NCBI RefSeq assembly: GCF_946223165.1
Contig: NZ_CAMIBP010000001.1
Coordinates: 62,001 to 126,000, forward strand
Origin: an uncultured Corynebacterium sp.
Lineage (GTDB): Bacteria; Actinomycetota; Actinomycetes; Mycobacteriales; Mycobacteriaceae
DNA length: 64,000 bases
Direction of reading: 5' to 3'
The number at the start of each line of letters is the position of its first letter. Within the stretch, counting starts at the first letter, position 1. The notes under the pieces are model-generated. The model had not been told where the DNA came from. It searched no databases and saw only the letters and a list, made by a program, of their open reading frames with translations. Shown here in pieces: positions 8,319 to 15,984 of this stretch. Both the position numbers and the translations under genes were made by a program.

Positions 8319-8348
8319 AAGAGCCCCAGCCGATTGGCTGGGGCTCTT
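8319..8348 (+). terminator. Rho-independent terminator
   Basis: Perfect 13-bp stem AAGAGCCCCAGCC (8319-8331) with GGCTGGGGCTCTT (8336-8348) and a 4-nt loop. It closes the repeat element and possibly the amn-phosphoribosyltransferase transcript. Confidence 0.8.
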
Positions 8349-8380
8349 GTCGTGGGCGCCATGGCCTAGACTCAGACCCC

Positions 8381-9847
8381 GTGTCTTCAGAATCTCCCGC
8401 ACCCATGGGTGTCGTGCCCAGCTTCCGCTACGCCTTCTCCTCCCCGGCCCGGCTCCGCATGGAGGTATTCGGCGGGCTGGCCGTGGCCCTCGCGCTCATC
8501 CCGGAGGTCCTGAGCTTTTCCATCCTGGCGGGCCTCGACCCGCGCGTGGGCTTGTTTGCGTCGGTGATCATGACCATCTCCATCGCGTTCACGGGCGGCC
8601 GGCCGGCCATGGTCTCGGCCGCGGCGGGATCCGTGGCGGTGGTCATCGCGCCGCTGGCCAAGAGCCACGGGCTGGATTATGTGCTGGCCACCATCTGGCT
8701 GGCGGGCGCGCTGCAGATTGTGCTCGCGGTGCTGGGCGTGGCCAGGCTCATGCGGTTTATCCCGCGCAGCGTCATGACCGGCTTCGTCAACGCGCTGGGC
8801 ATCCTCATGTTCACCGCGCAGCTGCCGCACCTGCGCGGCTGGCAGGTCTTCGCCCTCGTGGCGTTCGGCCTGGTAGTCATGCTCGGCTGGCCGCACGTCA
8901 CCACGGTGGTACCCGCGCCCCTAATCACCATCCTGGTGGTGACCGTGGCAGCGGTGGCGCTGGGCTGGGACGTGCCGGACGTCGCGGATCAGGGCAAGCT
9001 GCCGGACACGCTGCCGGGCTTCGTCGTTCCGCACGTGCCCTATACCGTAGACACGCTGCGGCTCATCGCGCCGTATGCGGTGGGCGTGGCGCTCGTCGGC
9101 CTCATCGAGTCGCTGTTGACGGCGAAGCTCGTGGACGACATCACGGACTCCCACTCGGACAAGACCCGGGAGTCGGTGGGGCAGGGCATCGGCAATCTGC
9201 TGGCGGCGGCCATCGGCGGCATGGGCGTGTGCGCGATGATCGGTCAGACCATGATTAACGTCAAGGAGGCGCGCGCCCGCACGCGCTTGTCGACGCTGCT
9301 CGCGGGCGTGTTCCTGCTCATCCTCATCGTCATCCTGGGGGAGACTGTCGGCCGGATTCCCATGGCGGCGCTCGTCGCCGTCATGCTCGTGGTCTCCGCG
9401 ACGACCATCGACTGGCGCTCGCTGCGGATGCTGCCGCGCATGCCACTGTCGGAGTCCATCGTCATGGTGGTGACGGTGGCGGGCACGCTGGCGACGAACA
9501 ACCTGGCGGTGGGCGTGGCGGCCGGTGTTCTCACCGCCATGGTGGCGTTCGCCCGCCGCGTAGCGCACGTGGTGAGCGTCGAGCTGGTGGACGGGGTGTA
9601 CTACGTGCGCGGGCAGCTGTTCTTCGCGTCCTCGAACGATCTGGTCTATGCCTTCGACTACAACCTACCGGGGGAGACCGTGGTCATCGACTTCACGGAC
9701 GCGCAGCTGTGGGATGCCTCGACGGTGGCCACTCTGGACGCGGTGCGGGCGAAATACGCGGCGCGCTCCGTCGTGGTGGAGGTGCGCGGGCTCGACCCAG
9801 TGAGCCGGGCGCGCTACGAGCGGCTATCCGGGCGGCTGGGGGAGTAG
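8381..9847 (+). CDS. SulP/SLC26 family anion transporter with STAS domain
   Basis: 488-residue membrane protein: about ten hydrophobic helices (sulfate permease core, residues about 30-390, with GGLAVALALIPEVLSFSILAG near the N-terminus) followed by a cytoplasmic STAS domain (about 405-488, containing VVIDFTDAQLWDASTVATLD). Family members carry sulfate, bicarbonate or dicarboxylates; the substrate here cannot be read. I chose the GTG at 8381 because TAGACT ends 8 nt before it, pointing to a leaderless mRNA; the ATG at 8405 is the alternative. Longer upstream reading runs through the 8319-8348 terminator and is not credible. Confidence 0.88.
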   Translation: MSSESPAPMGVVPSFRYAFSSPARLRMEVFGGLAVALALIPEVLSFSILAGLDPRVGLFASVIMTISIAFTGGRPAMVSAAAGSVAVVIAPLAKSHGLDYVLATIWLAGALQIVLAVLGVARLMRFIPRSVMTGFVNALGILMFTAQLPHLRGWQVFALVAFGLVVMLGWPHVTTVVPAPLITILVVTVAAVALGWDVPDVADQGKLPDTLPGFVVPHVPYTVDTLRLIAPYAVGVALVGLIESLLTAKLVDDITDSHSDKTRESVGQGIGNLLAAAIGGMGVCAMIGQTMINVKEARARTRLSTLLAGVFLLILIVILGETVGRIPMAALVAVMLVVSATTIDWRSLRMLPRMPLSESIVMVVTVAGTLATNNLAVGVAAGVLTAMVAFARRVAHVVSVELVDGVYYVRGQLFFASSNDLVYAFDYNLPGETVVIDFTDAQLWDASTVATLDAVRAKYAARSVVVEVRGLDPVSRARYERLSGRLGE

Positions 9848-9892
9848 CGGGATCAACCGAATGGTCGATCTTCGCCCGCATCCTTGCGATTA

Positions 9893-9941
9893 TAGGTAAC
9901 CCTAACTTAGGCTGAACGAATCAAACTTAGGTAACCATAAC
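9893..9941 (+). promoter_or_regulatory. Control region of hmuO: direct repeats and DtxR-like box
   Basis: Two 14-bp direct repeats, TAGGTAACCCTAAC (9893-9906) and TAGGTAACCATAAC (9928-9941), differ at one base and are 35 bp apart. Between them CTAACTTAGGCTGAACGAA (9902-9920) matches about 13 of 19 positions of the DtxR consensus. In C. diphtheriae hmuO is repressed by DtxR/iron and activated by heme through ChrA/HrrA; the repeats could serve a heme-responsive regulator. Confidence 0.55.
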
Positions 9942-9956
9942 TAGCAAGGAGATTGC

Positions 9957-10589
9957 ATGGCCGTCGCTACCGAACTCACGCCTTTGTCCGTCGCCCTGCG
10001 CGAGGAGACCTCCCGCGCGCACGGGCTCGCCGAGGGCTCCGACTTCATGACGCGGCTCATGGCGGGCGACCTCAACCGCGAGGCGCTCATCGCGTATACC
10101 GGGCAGCTGTGGTTCGTGTACGAGGCTCTCGAGCGTGTTGTCCGCGACGTTGACACCCCGGTGGGGGATCCGCGCCTGGAGCGCCACAACGCGATCGAGT
10201 CCGACCTGGCGGAGCTCATCGGCAGCCAGTGGCGCGACGAGATTCGCATCCTCCCGGCCACCGCCCGCTACGTCGCGCGCCTCGAGGCTGCCGATGCCCT
10301 CCCGGCCGTCGTCGCTCACCACTACGTGCGCTACCTCGGCGACGTGTCCGGCGGCCAGGTCATCGCCGCCCGCCTCAGCGCCCTCTACGGGATTGGCACG
10401 GAGGCCCTGAGTTTCTATGACTTCTCCGCCGTGGGCAAGATTTCGCCGTACCGCGCCGCCTACCGCGCCATCCTCGACGAGATCGAGCTCACCGATGCCG
10501 AGCGCGCCGAACTCATCGCCGAGGCGCGCGAGGCCTTCGCGCTCAACTCGGGCGTCTTCGCCGCGTTGTCGGAGATCTTCCCGGCCTAG
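9957..10589 (+). CDS. hmuO: Heme oxygenase
   Basis: 210-residue biliverdin-producing heme oxygenase that opens heme and frees iron. The proximal heme ligand is His22 in TSRAHGLAE, and the distal helix is YVRYLGDVSGGQVIA (near residue 125), including the conserved Asp and glycines. Length and sequence follow C. diphtheriae HmuO closely. AAGGAG lies 7 nt before the ATG. It is upstream of two HtaA-domain genes and ferritin, and iron boxes precede it, so it completes the route heme capture, import (hmuTUV), cleavage and iron storage. Confidence 0.95.
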   Translation: MAVATELTPLSVALREETSRAHGLAEGSDFMTRLMAGDLNREALIAYTGQLWFVYEALERVVRDVDTPVGDPRLERHNAIESDLAELIGSQWRDEIRILPATARYVARLEAADALPAVVAHHYVRYLGDVSGGQVIAARLSALYGIGTEALSFYDFSAVGKISPYRAAYRAILDEIELTDAERAELIAEAREAFALNSGVFAALSEIFPA

Positions 10590-10641
10590 CGCCGGGCCCC
10601 TGTGGTGGGCCTGCGGGCCCGTCGACTAAACTACTCACTAA

Positions 10642-10660
10642 TAAGGTTAGGCTTGCTTTC
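10642..10660 (+). promoter_or_regulatory. DtxR-like box upstream of HtaA-domain operon
   Basis: TAAGGTTAGGCTTGCTTTC has the left half and centre of the DtxR consensus (TTAGGTTAGGCT) almost intact, about 13 of 19 matches overall. It lies 54 bp before the HtaA-domain gene start, a suitable position for iron-dependent repression. Confidence 0.55.
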
Positions 10661-10713
10661 CTAGTAACCTGACCTGCACATTGTCCACTCTCATCTCAAG
10701 GAGTATTCGCTTC

Positions 10714-11508
10714 ATGAAGCGCATTGCTGTCATCACCGCCTCCGCCCTGGCCCTCGGTGCCCTCGTCGCCCCGAACGCCACCGCCGCCACCCCGGCCGTC
10801 ACCTCCGGCTCCCTCAACTGGCCCATCAAGGAGTCCTTCAGCAAGTACCTGGGCATGGATTTCACGCAGGGCACCATCGACGCCAGCGACGGCGCCTCCA
10901 CGTCCGGCACGGATTACGTCTTCCCGGTCGACCCCAAGGAGACCTCCATCGACGCCGCCGGCACCGGCACCATCGCCACCGACGGCACGCTGCACTTCAC
11001 CGGCCACCCGGGCAAGGGCCCGGATGGCGGCCTAGGCCTGGATATCACCTTGTCCGACGTCAACGTCAAGGTCTCCGGCACCACCGCGCAGATCACCGCC
11101 GATGTCGCCGCCACCGGCGCGGCCGGCCGCGAGGGCGGCAACGCCGTGAAGATCTCCGAGGACGACATTGTCATCTCCACCTTCACGCTATCCGAGGCGC
11201 TCGTCCCGACCGCCAAGAAGACCTACACCACCACCGATGCCGCCACTTCGCTCACCGCTGAGGGTGCTGCGGCATTCCTTAACTTCTACAAGCCGGGCGA
11301 GCTCAAGGACGGCAACACCGATCTGACCGTGACCTTCGGCGAGGGCGACTCCAACTCCGCGCCGCAGCCGACCCCGCCGGCCAAGGGGGAGGGATCCTCC
11401 ACCGCCGGCATCGTCGGCATCGTCGCCGTCATTGTGGCCATCCTCGGCGCCGCCGGCGCCGCCGTGTCCGGCCTTATCCCGGGCTTCACTTTGCCGGGCC
11501 TGAAGTAA
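10714..11508 (+). CDS. HtaA-domain heme-binding surface protein
   Basis: 264-residue exported protein with a signal peptide (residues 1-24, ending NATAA), one HtaA/CR domain (about 32-200, beginning SGSLNWPIKESFSKYLG) and a C-terminal Pro/Ser linker and membrane helix (about 232-256). HtaA-type domains bind heme and hemoglobin on the corynebacterial surface and pass heme to HmuT. The conserved aromatic ligand position is Tyr45 and the conserved histidine region has His94 and His98 (LHFTGHPG). AAGGAG precedes the ATG at 10714. The second HtaA-domain gene starts 14 nt after the stop, so the two form an operon. Confidence 0.88.
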   Translation: MKRIAVITASALALGALVAPNATAATPAVTSGSLNWPIKESFSKYLGMDFTQGTIDASDGASTSGTDYVFPVDPKETSIDAAGTGTIATDGTLHFTGHPGKGPDGGLGLDITLSDVNVKVSGTTAQITADVAATGAAGREGGNAVKISEDDIVISTFTLSEALVPTAKKTYTTTDAATSLTAEGAAAFLNFYKPGELKDGNTDLTVTFGEGDSNSAPQPTPPAKGEGSSTAGIVGIVAVIVAILGAAGAAVSGLIPGFTLPGLK

Positions 11509-11522
11509 GGGAGTCGGACATC

Positions 11523-12395
11523 ATGACTGCACGCTGGATGACCGCTGCGCTCTCCGTCGCCGTCGCCACCTCCCTGGTCGTGGCTCCGGCCCAGGCTGCC
11601 GAGGGTGACACCACTGGCGCCACTGACGCTACCGTGGGCGAGCTGACGAGCGGCGCCTTCGCCTGGCCCATCAAGGAATCCTTCATGACGCACCTTCAGG
11701 GCCCCATCGCTCGCGGCTCCCTCGTGGGCTCGGGCGGCGCGGAGTTCAAGGACAGCCAATTCGTCTTCCCGGTCGATAAGGCGCGCACCGTCATCGACGC
11801 CCAGGGCAACGGCACGATCGGGCTGAGCGGCACCGCCTCGATTGAGGCCTACGCGGGCCTCGGCGCCAATGGCGGCCTGGGCCTGGATGTGGAGTACTCC
11901 GACCTCAAGATCGTGGTTGAGGCCACCCGCGCGACCCTGGTGGGTGACTTCACCATGGCCGGCGATCCGGGCGATAAGGACAACCCGACCTCCGCGCAGG
12001 GCGACGACGTGGCCCTCGTGACGTTTGATCTGGACAAGTCCATCAAGCCGGGGCACGACGCCGTCTCGCTTGATCGTGTGACCACCGCGGGCGCGGGCCT
12101 GGAGGCCTCGCTCCTGCGCTACAAGGCCGGCGACGTGCTCGACGACGGCCGCGTGGACCTGGTCCTCGATTACGCGGATGGTAACCAGGCTCCGTCGGTG
12201 ACGGGCGCGCCGCTCGAGGGAGCGGACAAGCTGTCCTCCGAGCTGGCCCAGGGCAATGCCGGCGCCATCGCCGGCGTGGTGGCCGGAGTTGTCGCCGCGG
12301 TGGTCGGTCTTGTTGCCGCGCTCGGCGCGGCGGGGTCCTTCCTCCCGCAGCTAGATCTCCGGGCTGAACTGGACAAATTAGGTATCACTGTCTAG
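11523..12395 (+). CDS. Second HtaA-domain heme-binding surface protein
   Basis: 290-residue paralogue of the preceding gene: signal peptide (1-26, ending AQAAEG), HtaA domain from about residue 42 (TSGAFAWPIKESFMTHLQG), and C-terminal hydrophobic anchor (about 247-272) ending with a short charged tail. Aligning the two proteins through WPIKESF and GGLGLD without gaps, the position of Tyr45 is His57 here, and His98 is Tyr110: the two candidate heme-ligand residues are exchanged. It may correspond to HtaB or HtaC of other species, which I cannot tell apart. A purine-rich site (AAGGGAG) precedes the ATG. Confidence 0.85.
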   Translation: MTARWMTAALSVAVATSLVVAPAQAAEGDTTGATDATVGELTSGAFAWPIKESFMTHLQGPIARGSLVGSGGAEFKDSQFVFPVDKARTVIDAQGNGTIGLSGTASIEAYAGLGANGGLGLDVEYSDLKIVVEATRATLVGDFTMAGDPGDKDNPTSAQGDDVALVTFDLDKSIKPGHDAVSLDRVTTAGAGLEASLLRYKAGDVLDDGRVDLVLDYADGNQAPSVTGAPLEGADKLSSELAQGNAGAIAGVVAGVVAAVVGLVAALGAAGSFLPQLDLRAELDKLGITV

Positions 12396-12453
12396 CTTTA
12401 GGCCTCCTGCCTGCGGGTTTGGGTACGCTTACCTAGCTAGCGCTGTGGGAAAA

Positions 12454-12475
12454 ACTAGGTAAACTAGGGTCTAGT
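12454..12475 (+). promoter_or_regulatory. Putative regulatory repeats upstream of ferritin
   Basis: AACTAGGTA is followed by AACTAGGGT and a palindrome ACTAG-GGT-CTAGT (12463-12475), 50 bp before the ferritin start. In C. glutamicum ferritin is activated by DtxR; these repeats resemble half-boxes but match the full DtxR consensus poorly. Confidence 0.35.
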
Positions 12476-12525
12476 TAATCGGTAAACGCCCTATATAGAG
12501 GCGCTATTTGAAAGGGAAACCTATC

Positions 12526-13014
12526 ATGAACGAGAAGCTTCAGACCCTCCTCAACACCCAGATCCTCAACGAGCACGGCGCGTCGCTGGTCTACACCCAG
12601 CTCGCCTATGAGATGGACAACCTGTCCTTCCCGGGCATGCGCGATTGGTTCTACAAGCAGGCTGCCGAGGAGCGCGAGCACGCACAGAAGTTCGCCGATC
12701 ACCTCCTTGACCGCGGCTACCGCGTCGAGCTGGGCGACGTCCCGGTGGGCTCCATCAAGGCCGCCACTCCGCTCGACGCTTTCGAGGCTGCACTGGCTCA
12801 CGAGCAGAAGGTCTCCGAGCAGATCCGCGAGATCGCCCGCACCGCTGACGCCGAGGGTGACCTCGACTCCCGCTCGCTCATCAACTGGTTCCTCGATGAG
12901 CAGATCGAGGAGGAGTCCACCGTCTCCGAGATCATCGACCAGATCAAGCTCGTCGGCAACGACGGCTCCGGCCTCCTGCGTATCGACTCCCGCCTGGGCG
13001 GCCGCGGCGAGTAA
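12526..13014 (+). CDS. ftn: Ferritin
   Basis: 162-residue non-heme bacterial ferritin that stores iron as a mineral inside a 24-subunit shell. The ferroxidase ligands are visible: Glu near 17 (NEHGASLVY), the pair in AAEEREHAQKF (near residues 48-54), Glu near 94 and the QIEEES block near 127. Length is typical. AAAGGGA precedes the ATG at 12526. It stores iron released by the heme oxygenase encoded 2 kb upstream. A double hairpin closes the transcript. Confidence 0.93.
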   Translation: MNEKLQTLLNTQILNEHGASLVYTQLAYEMDNLSFPGMRDWFYKQAAEEREHAQKFADHLLDRGYRVELGDVPVGSIKAATPLDAFEAALAHEQKVSEQIREIARTADAEGDLDSRSLINWFLDEQIEEESTVSEIIDQIKLVGNDGSGLLRIDSRLGGRGE

Positions 13015-13076
13015 TCTTCGCGCCGAGTAGAAACGGCTCAACAACAAGACGGTCACAAGACCGTCAAGATTCGTGG

Positions 13077-13114
13077 CAATCCTCCCATTCGGACCCCGTC
13101 CGGTGGGAGGATTG
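13077..13114 (+). terminator. Strong terminator after ferritin
   Basis: CAATCCTCCCA (13077-13087) pairs with TGGGAGGATTG (13104-13114), with an inner CGGAC/GTCCG stem, followed by TTTGC. A smaller GACGGT/ACCGTC hairpin lies just upstream at about 13048-13065. Confidence 0.75.
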
Positions 13115-13121
13115 TTTGCAT

Positions 13122-13490
13122 ATGTCCACCAACCTCAAGATTGTCACGTTCGGCGCGCTTATTGGCTTAGTCGCCGCCCTTGTTAGTGGCTTCATCCTCG
13201 CATCGACCCACGTGGCCCTCGGTACCTTCCTCTGGGGATCCGCCATTATGCTTGGCCCCTTCGCGGGTATCGTACTCTTCGTGTTTGCCGCGCTCGCGGC
13301 CGGCTCGCTGGTACAGCGCTCGCTGTCGGCCCTCGGCGGCGTCCTCCTGCTCGCCTCCGTGGGACTCATGCTTTTTACTCCCATCGGTGCCACGCCCGAC
13401 GCGATGTTCCCCATGTATGTCGTGGGCGGACTGGCTGGCGCCACCGCGGTGGGGCTCAACTACATTCGCGCGCGGAGCTGGCGGCGCTAG
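13122..13490 (+). CDS. Small four-helix membrane protein
   Basis: 122-residue protein with four hydrophobic segments (about 8-30, 38-60, 65-82, 92-110) and a basic C-terminus (RARSWRR). The ATG at 13122 is only 7 nt after the ferritin terminator, whose GGGAGG could act as the ribosome site. Sequence gives no family. It may be read by readthrough or from a promoter inside the terminator region. Confidence 0.6.
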   Translation: MSTNLKIVTFGALIGLVAALVSGFILASTHVALGTFLWGSAIMLGPFAGIVLFVFAALAAGSLVQRSLSALGGVLLLASVGLMLFTPIGATPDAMFPMYVVGGLAGATAVGLNYIRARSWRR

Positions 13491-13522
13491 AGTGCTGCGC
13501 CGTGTCCACAAGGGAGAATCCT

Positions 13523-14122
13523 ATGACCACGTTCCTCTTTGATTTTTACGGGGTGCTCCTGCGGCACCGCACGCTCGCCGAGCAGAACCAGCTGGTCCAC
13601 GCTGTCGGCGCGGAGGACCCGGATGAGTTCTGGCGCGTCGTCACCGAGCTGCGCCCGGCGTACGACGCCGGCCTCGTGAGCGACGAGTCCTACTGGGCCC
13701 AGGTTCGCTCGCGGCTGGGACTGCCCGAGTTCGACGTCCAGGACGTCGTCGACGCCGACTTCCGCTACTGCACCGGCGCGGACGAGGAGATGCGCGATTT
13801 TGCGCTCGGCCTCGTCGACGCCGGGCACACTGTCGGCGCGCTGTCGAATATTCCGCTGGGGTTGGCGGCGATGGTGCGCCGGGACAACCCGTGGCTGGAC
13901 AGCTTCGCCGCCCTGACGCTGAGCTGCGACATCGGGCTGGCAAAACCGGATCCCCGCGCCTACGCCGTCGCGGTGGACGCTCTCGGCGCGCGCCCGGAGG
14001 ACACCTTCTTTATCGATGACACGGCCGCCAATGTCGAGGCCGCCCGCGCGCTGGGTCTGCAGGCGCACTACTTCGACGGCATCGCCGGGTTGCGTGCTGC
14101 CGTGGGCGGACTAGCCGGCTAG
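13523..14122 (+). CDS. HAD-superfamily hydrolase
   Basis: 199-residue haloacid-dehalogenase-like phosphatase. Motif I is FDFYGVLL (nucleophile Asp7 expected in DxD; here DFY, so the usual second Asp is replaced), motif II is GALSNIPLG near residue 110, motif III Lys in GLAKPDPRAY near 140, and motif IV FFIDDTAANVEAA near 163. AGGGAG precedes the ATG at 13523. Substrate unknown. Its 3' end overlaps the convergent ROK gene by 12 nt. Confidence 0.8.
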   Translation: MTTFLFDFYGVLLRHRTLAEQNQLVHAVGAEDPDEFWRVVTELRPAYDAGLVSDESYWAQVRSRLGLPEFDVQDVVDADFRYCTGADEEMRDFALGLVDAGHTVGALSNIPLGLAAMVRRDNPWLDSFAALTLSCDIGLAKPDPRAYAVAVDALGARPEDTFFIDDTAANVEAARALGLQAHYFDGIAGLRAAVGGLAG

Positions 14123-15169
14123 GGACAGCGGGGTCCGCAGGAGCTGATCGAGCGCTACGGCGCGGGCGATGGCGCGTACGATCTCCCGGTGGTTGGGGAT
14201 CATGCGCAGGTGGGGCGCCTCGGCCAGTGCGGAGCGGACCTCCGCGGCAAAGAGCTTCGGGGCGGACTCGTGGTCGTAGAACGCACCGCCGGCCACGACG
14301 ACGGTCTCGGGGTGCAGCTCGTCCACCAGTTGCGCGGTGAGCTGGCCCAGCTGGCGCGCGCGTTCGTCGAGCACGGTGCGCCGGTCCTCGCCGGCGTCGA
14401 TGCGGGCGCGCACCGCCGACGTGACGAGCGTGTCCTCGGGGGCTCGGCCGTCGAGGCGGGGGAGGGTGACGGTGTGGACGCCAGCGGCATCGGATAGCGC
14501 GGCGCCGAGGGAGTCATCGGCGAAGAGGACGAGGACGCCCGGGGTGGAGTCGGCATCGGCAAGCTCCGCGGCCTGGGTCTCGGACCCGAGGATGGCGGGG
14601 ACGGCCGAGGTCACGGTGACGGGGACGCCGAATTGAAACTTGAGGCGGGCGGCGATGTCCATGCCGTCCCAGCCGAGGTTGGGGGCGTAGACGAGCCCCG
14701 CGTCGTCGACGGTGCCCGACGTGGTGACGCCCACGGAGACGAGCGTGCGATCGATGCCGGCGCTGAGCCGGTTGACGCCGGCCATGACGTGCTCGATGAA
14801 ATCCTCGGGCGTGAGCTCGGCGACGGGGGTGGGGACGTCGTCTTCGCGGATGACGCGGCCGCGGGTGTCGTAGAGTCCGATGTAGGTCGACGTCGTGCCG
14901 ATGGCGATGCCGGCGAGCATCCAGCCGTTGTCCGCCACTTCGAGGGGGACGGTGGGGCGGCCGCGGCCGCGGGAGCGCGTAAGATCCGTGCGCTCCTGGA
15001 GGAGCCCGACGCCGAGGAGGGCGGCGGTGGCGCGGGTGATGGTGGGCTGAGACAGGCCGGTGGCCTCAACGAGTTCGCTGCGCGTGATGATGGGATTGAG
15101 CCGCACCAGGTGCAGGCACTTGGCGGCGGGGTTTTGCGGCCGCTCGAAGACTGTCCCAGTTTTCTGCAT
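14111..15169 (-). CDS. ROK-family transcriptional regulator
   Basis: 352-residue protein with an N-terminal winged helix (residues about 20-75, TRSELVEATGLSQPTITRATAALL) and a ROK sugar-kinase-like domain. The ROK zinc motif (CxCGxxGC) is absent and the protein has almost no cysteine in this part, so it is a regulator rather than a kinase. ROK regulators in corynebacteria include CysR (sulfur) and sugar-responsive factors; target genes are unknown here. TATACT ends 7 nt before the ATG at 15169, giving a leaderless start; an ATG at 15199 lies upstream of that promoter. Confidence 0.8.
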   Translation of the reverse strand: MQKTGTVFERPQNPAAKCLHLVRLNPIITRSELVEATGLSQPTITRATAALLGVGLLQERTDLTRSRGRGRPTVPLEVADNGWMLAGIAIGTTSTYIGLYDTRGRVIREDDVPTPVAELTPEDFIEHVMAGVNRLSAGIDRTLVSVGVTTSGTVDDAGLVYAPNLGWDGMDIAARLKFQFGVPVTVTSAVPAILGSETQAAELADADSTPGVLVLFADDSLGAALSDAAGVHTVTLPRLDGRAPEDTLVTSAVRARIDAGEDRRTVLDERARQLGQLTAQLVDELHPETVVVAGGAFYDHESAPKLFAAEVRSALAEAPHLRMIPNHREIVRAIARAVALDQLLRTPLSLAG

Positions 15170-15239
15170 GAAGGAAAGTATAAGACAGGTAGACCGCATT
15201 GTCTAATAGAGGGTCTAGAAATATAGACTAAGCAGTCCG

Positions 15240-15965
15240 CTATGGGGTGAGGAGTGGAAGTACCTGCGCCGCGGTGCCCTCGAGGACGATGCTGGCCAGG
15301 TGGCTGAGCTCCGTGCGCTGCGGAGTCACCTCCACGATGGGCGTGCCCAGCTCGTGCGCGAGCGCCGGCAGGCTCGCCGCCGGCTGCACGACCCCCGACG
15401 TGCCCACGATGATGACCAGATCCGCCAACACCATCCGCTCCTCGGCCGCGTCCCACTCCCGCGGCGGCAGCGGCTCCCCGAACCACACGACGCCCGGGCG
15501 CACGAGGTTCTTGCACAGTGGGCACTCCGGGATTGTCTCTGGGGAGACCGGGCCGCGCCACGGCCGCGCGCAGATGGAGCAGCGGAACTCAAACAGCGAG
15601 CCGTGCAGGTGAACCGTGTCCGCGGAGCCGGCCCGCTCGTGCAGGTCATCGATGTTCTGCGTGGTCACCGTCGCGCCCGGCAGCGCCGCGAGGGCGCGGT
15701 GCCCAGCGTTGGGCTTCGCCGCCGCGGCGACCGCGCGCCGGTGCAGGTACCATCGCCACATCGGCTCCGGATCCCGGGCCCACGCATCGATGGACGCCAT
15801 GGCCTGGGGGTCGACGTTCTCCCACACGCCCGTGACTGCGTCCCGGTACGTGTCGAGGCCTGAGTCCGCGCTCATGCCGGCGCCCGTAAACACCTCGATG
15901 CGCGCGGCGGCCCCCACCAGCTCGCGCGCCCGTGCGACGTCCTCAGATATACGCATCGGATCCAT
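15240..15965 (-). CDS. cobB: NAD-dependent protein deacylase of the sirtuin family
   Basis: 241-residue sirtuin, which removes acyl groups from lysines using NAD. Visible motifs are FTGAGMSADSGLDTYRD near residue 25, TTQNIDDLHERAG near 100 with the catalytic HLHGSLFEF near 118, two zinc CxxC pairs (RCSIC and CPLCKN), VVWFGEPLP and VGTSGVVQPAAS. TAGCAT ends 6 nt before the ATG. The start codon is only 19 bp from the divergent LOG-family gene and both -10 hexamers overlap. Confidence 0.92.
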   Translation of the reverse strand: MDPMRISEDVARARELVGAAARIEVFTGAGMSADSGLDTYRDAVTGVWENVDPQAMASIDAWARDPEPMWRWYLHRRAVAAAAKPNAGHRALAALPGATVTTQNIDDLHERAGSADTVHLHGSLFEFRCSICARPWRGPVSPETIPECPLCKNLVRPGVVWFGEPLPPREWDAAEERMVLADLVIIVGTSGVVQPAASLPALAHELGTPIVEVTPQRTELSHLASIVLEGTAAQVLPLLTP

Positions 15966-15984
15966 GCCCCTATGCTAGAGAATT
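15966..15984. promoter_or_regulatory. Overlapping divergent -10 elements
   Basis: TATGCT (15971-15976, plus strand) and TAGCAT (15977-15972, minus strand) share five base pairs within the 19-bp gap between two start codons. Each has the 6-8 nt spacing of a leaderless gene. Confidence 0.6.

Noticed and set aside
8312..8380. Upstream extension of the SulP gene
   Set aside because: The extension would translate through a perfect 13-bp terminator stem and precede the apparent promoter at 8367-8372.
13064..13121. Double hairpin before the 13122 gene as a riboswitch
   Set aside because: The stems are perfect, followed by T-residues and placed right after ferritin, which fits a terminator better than a ligand-binding structure.
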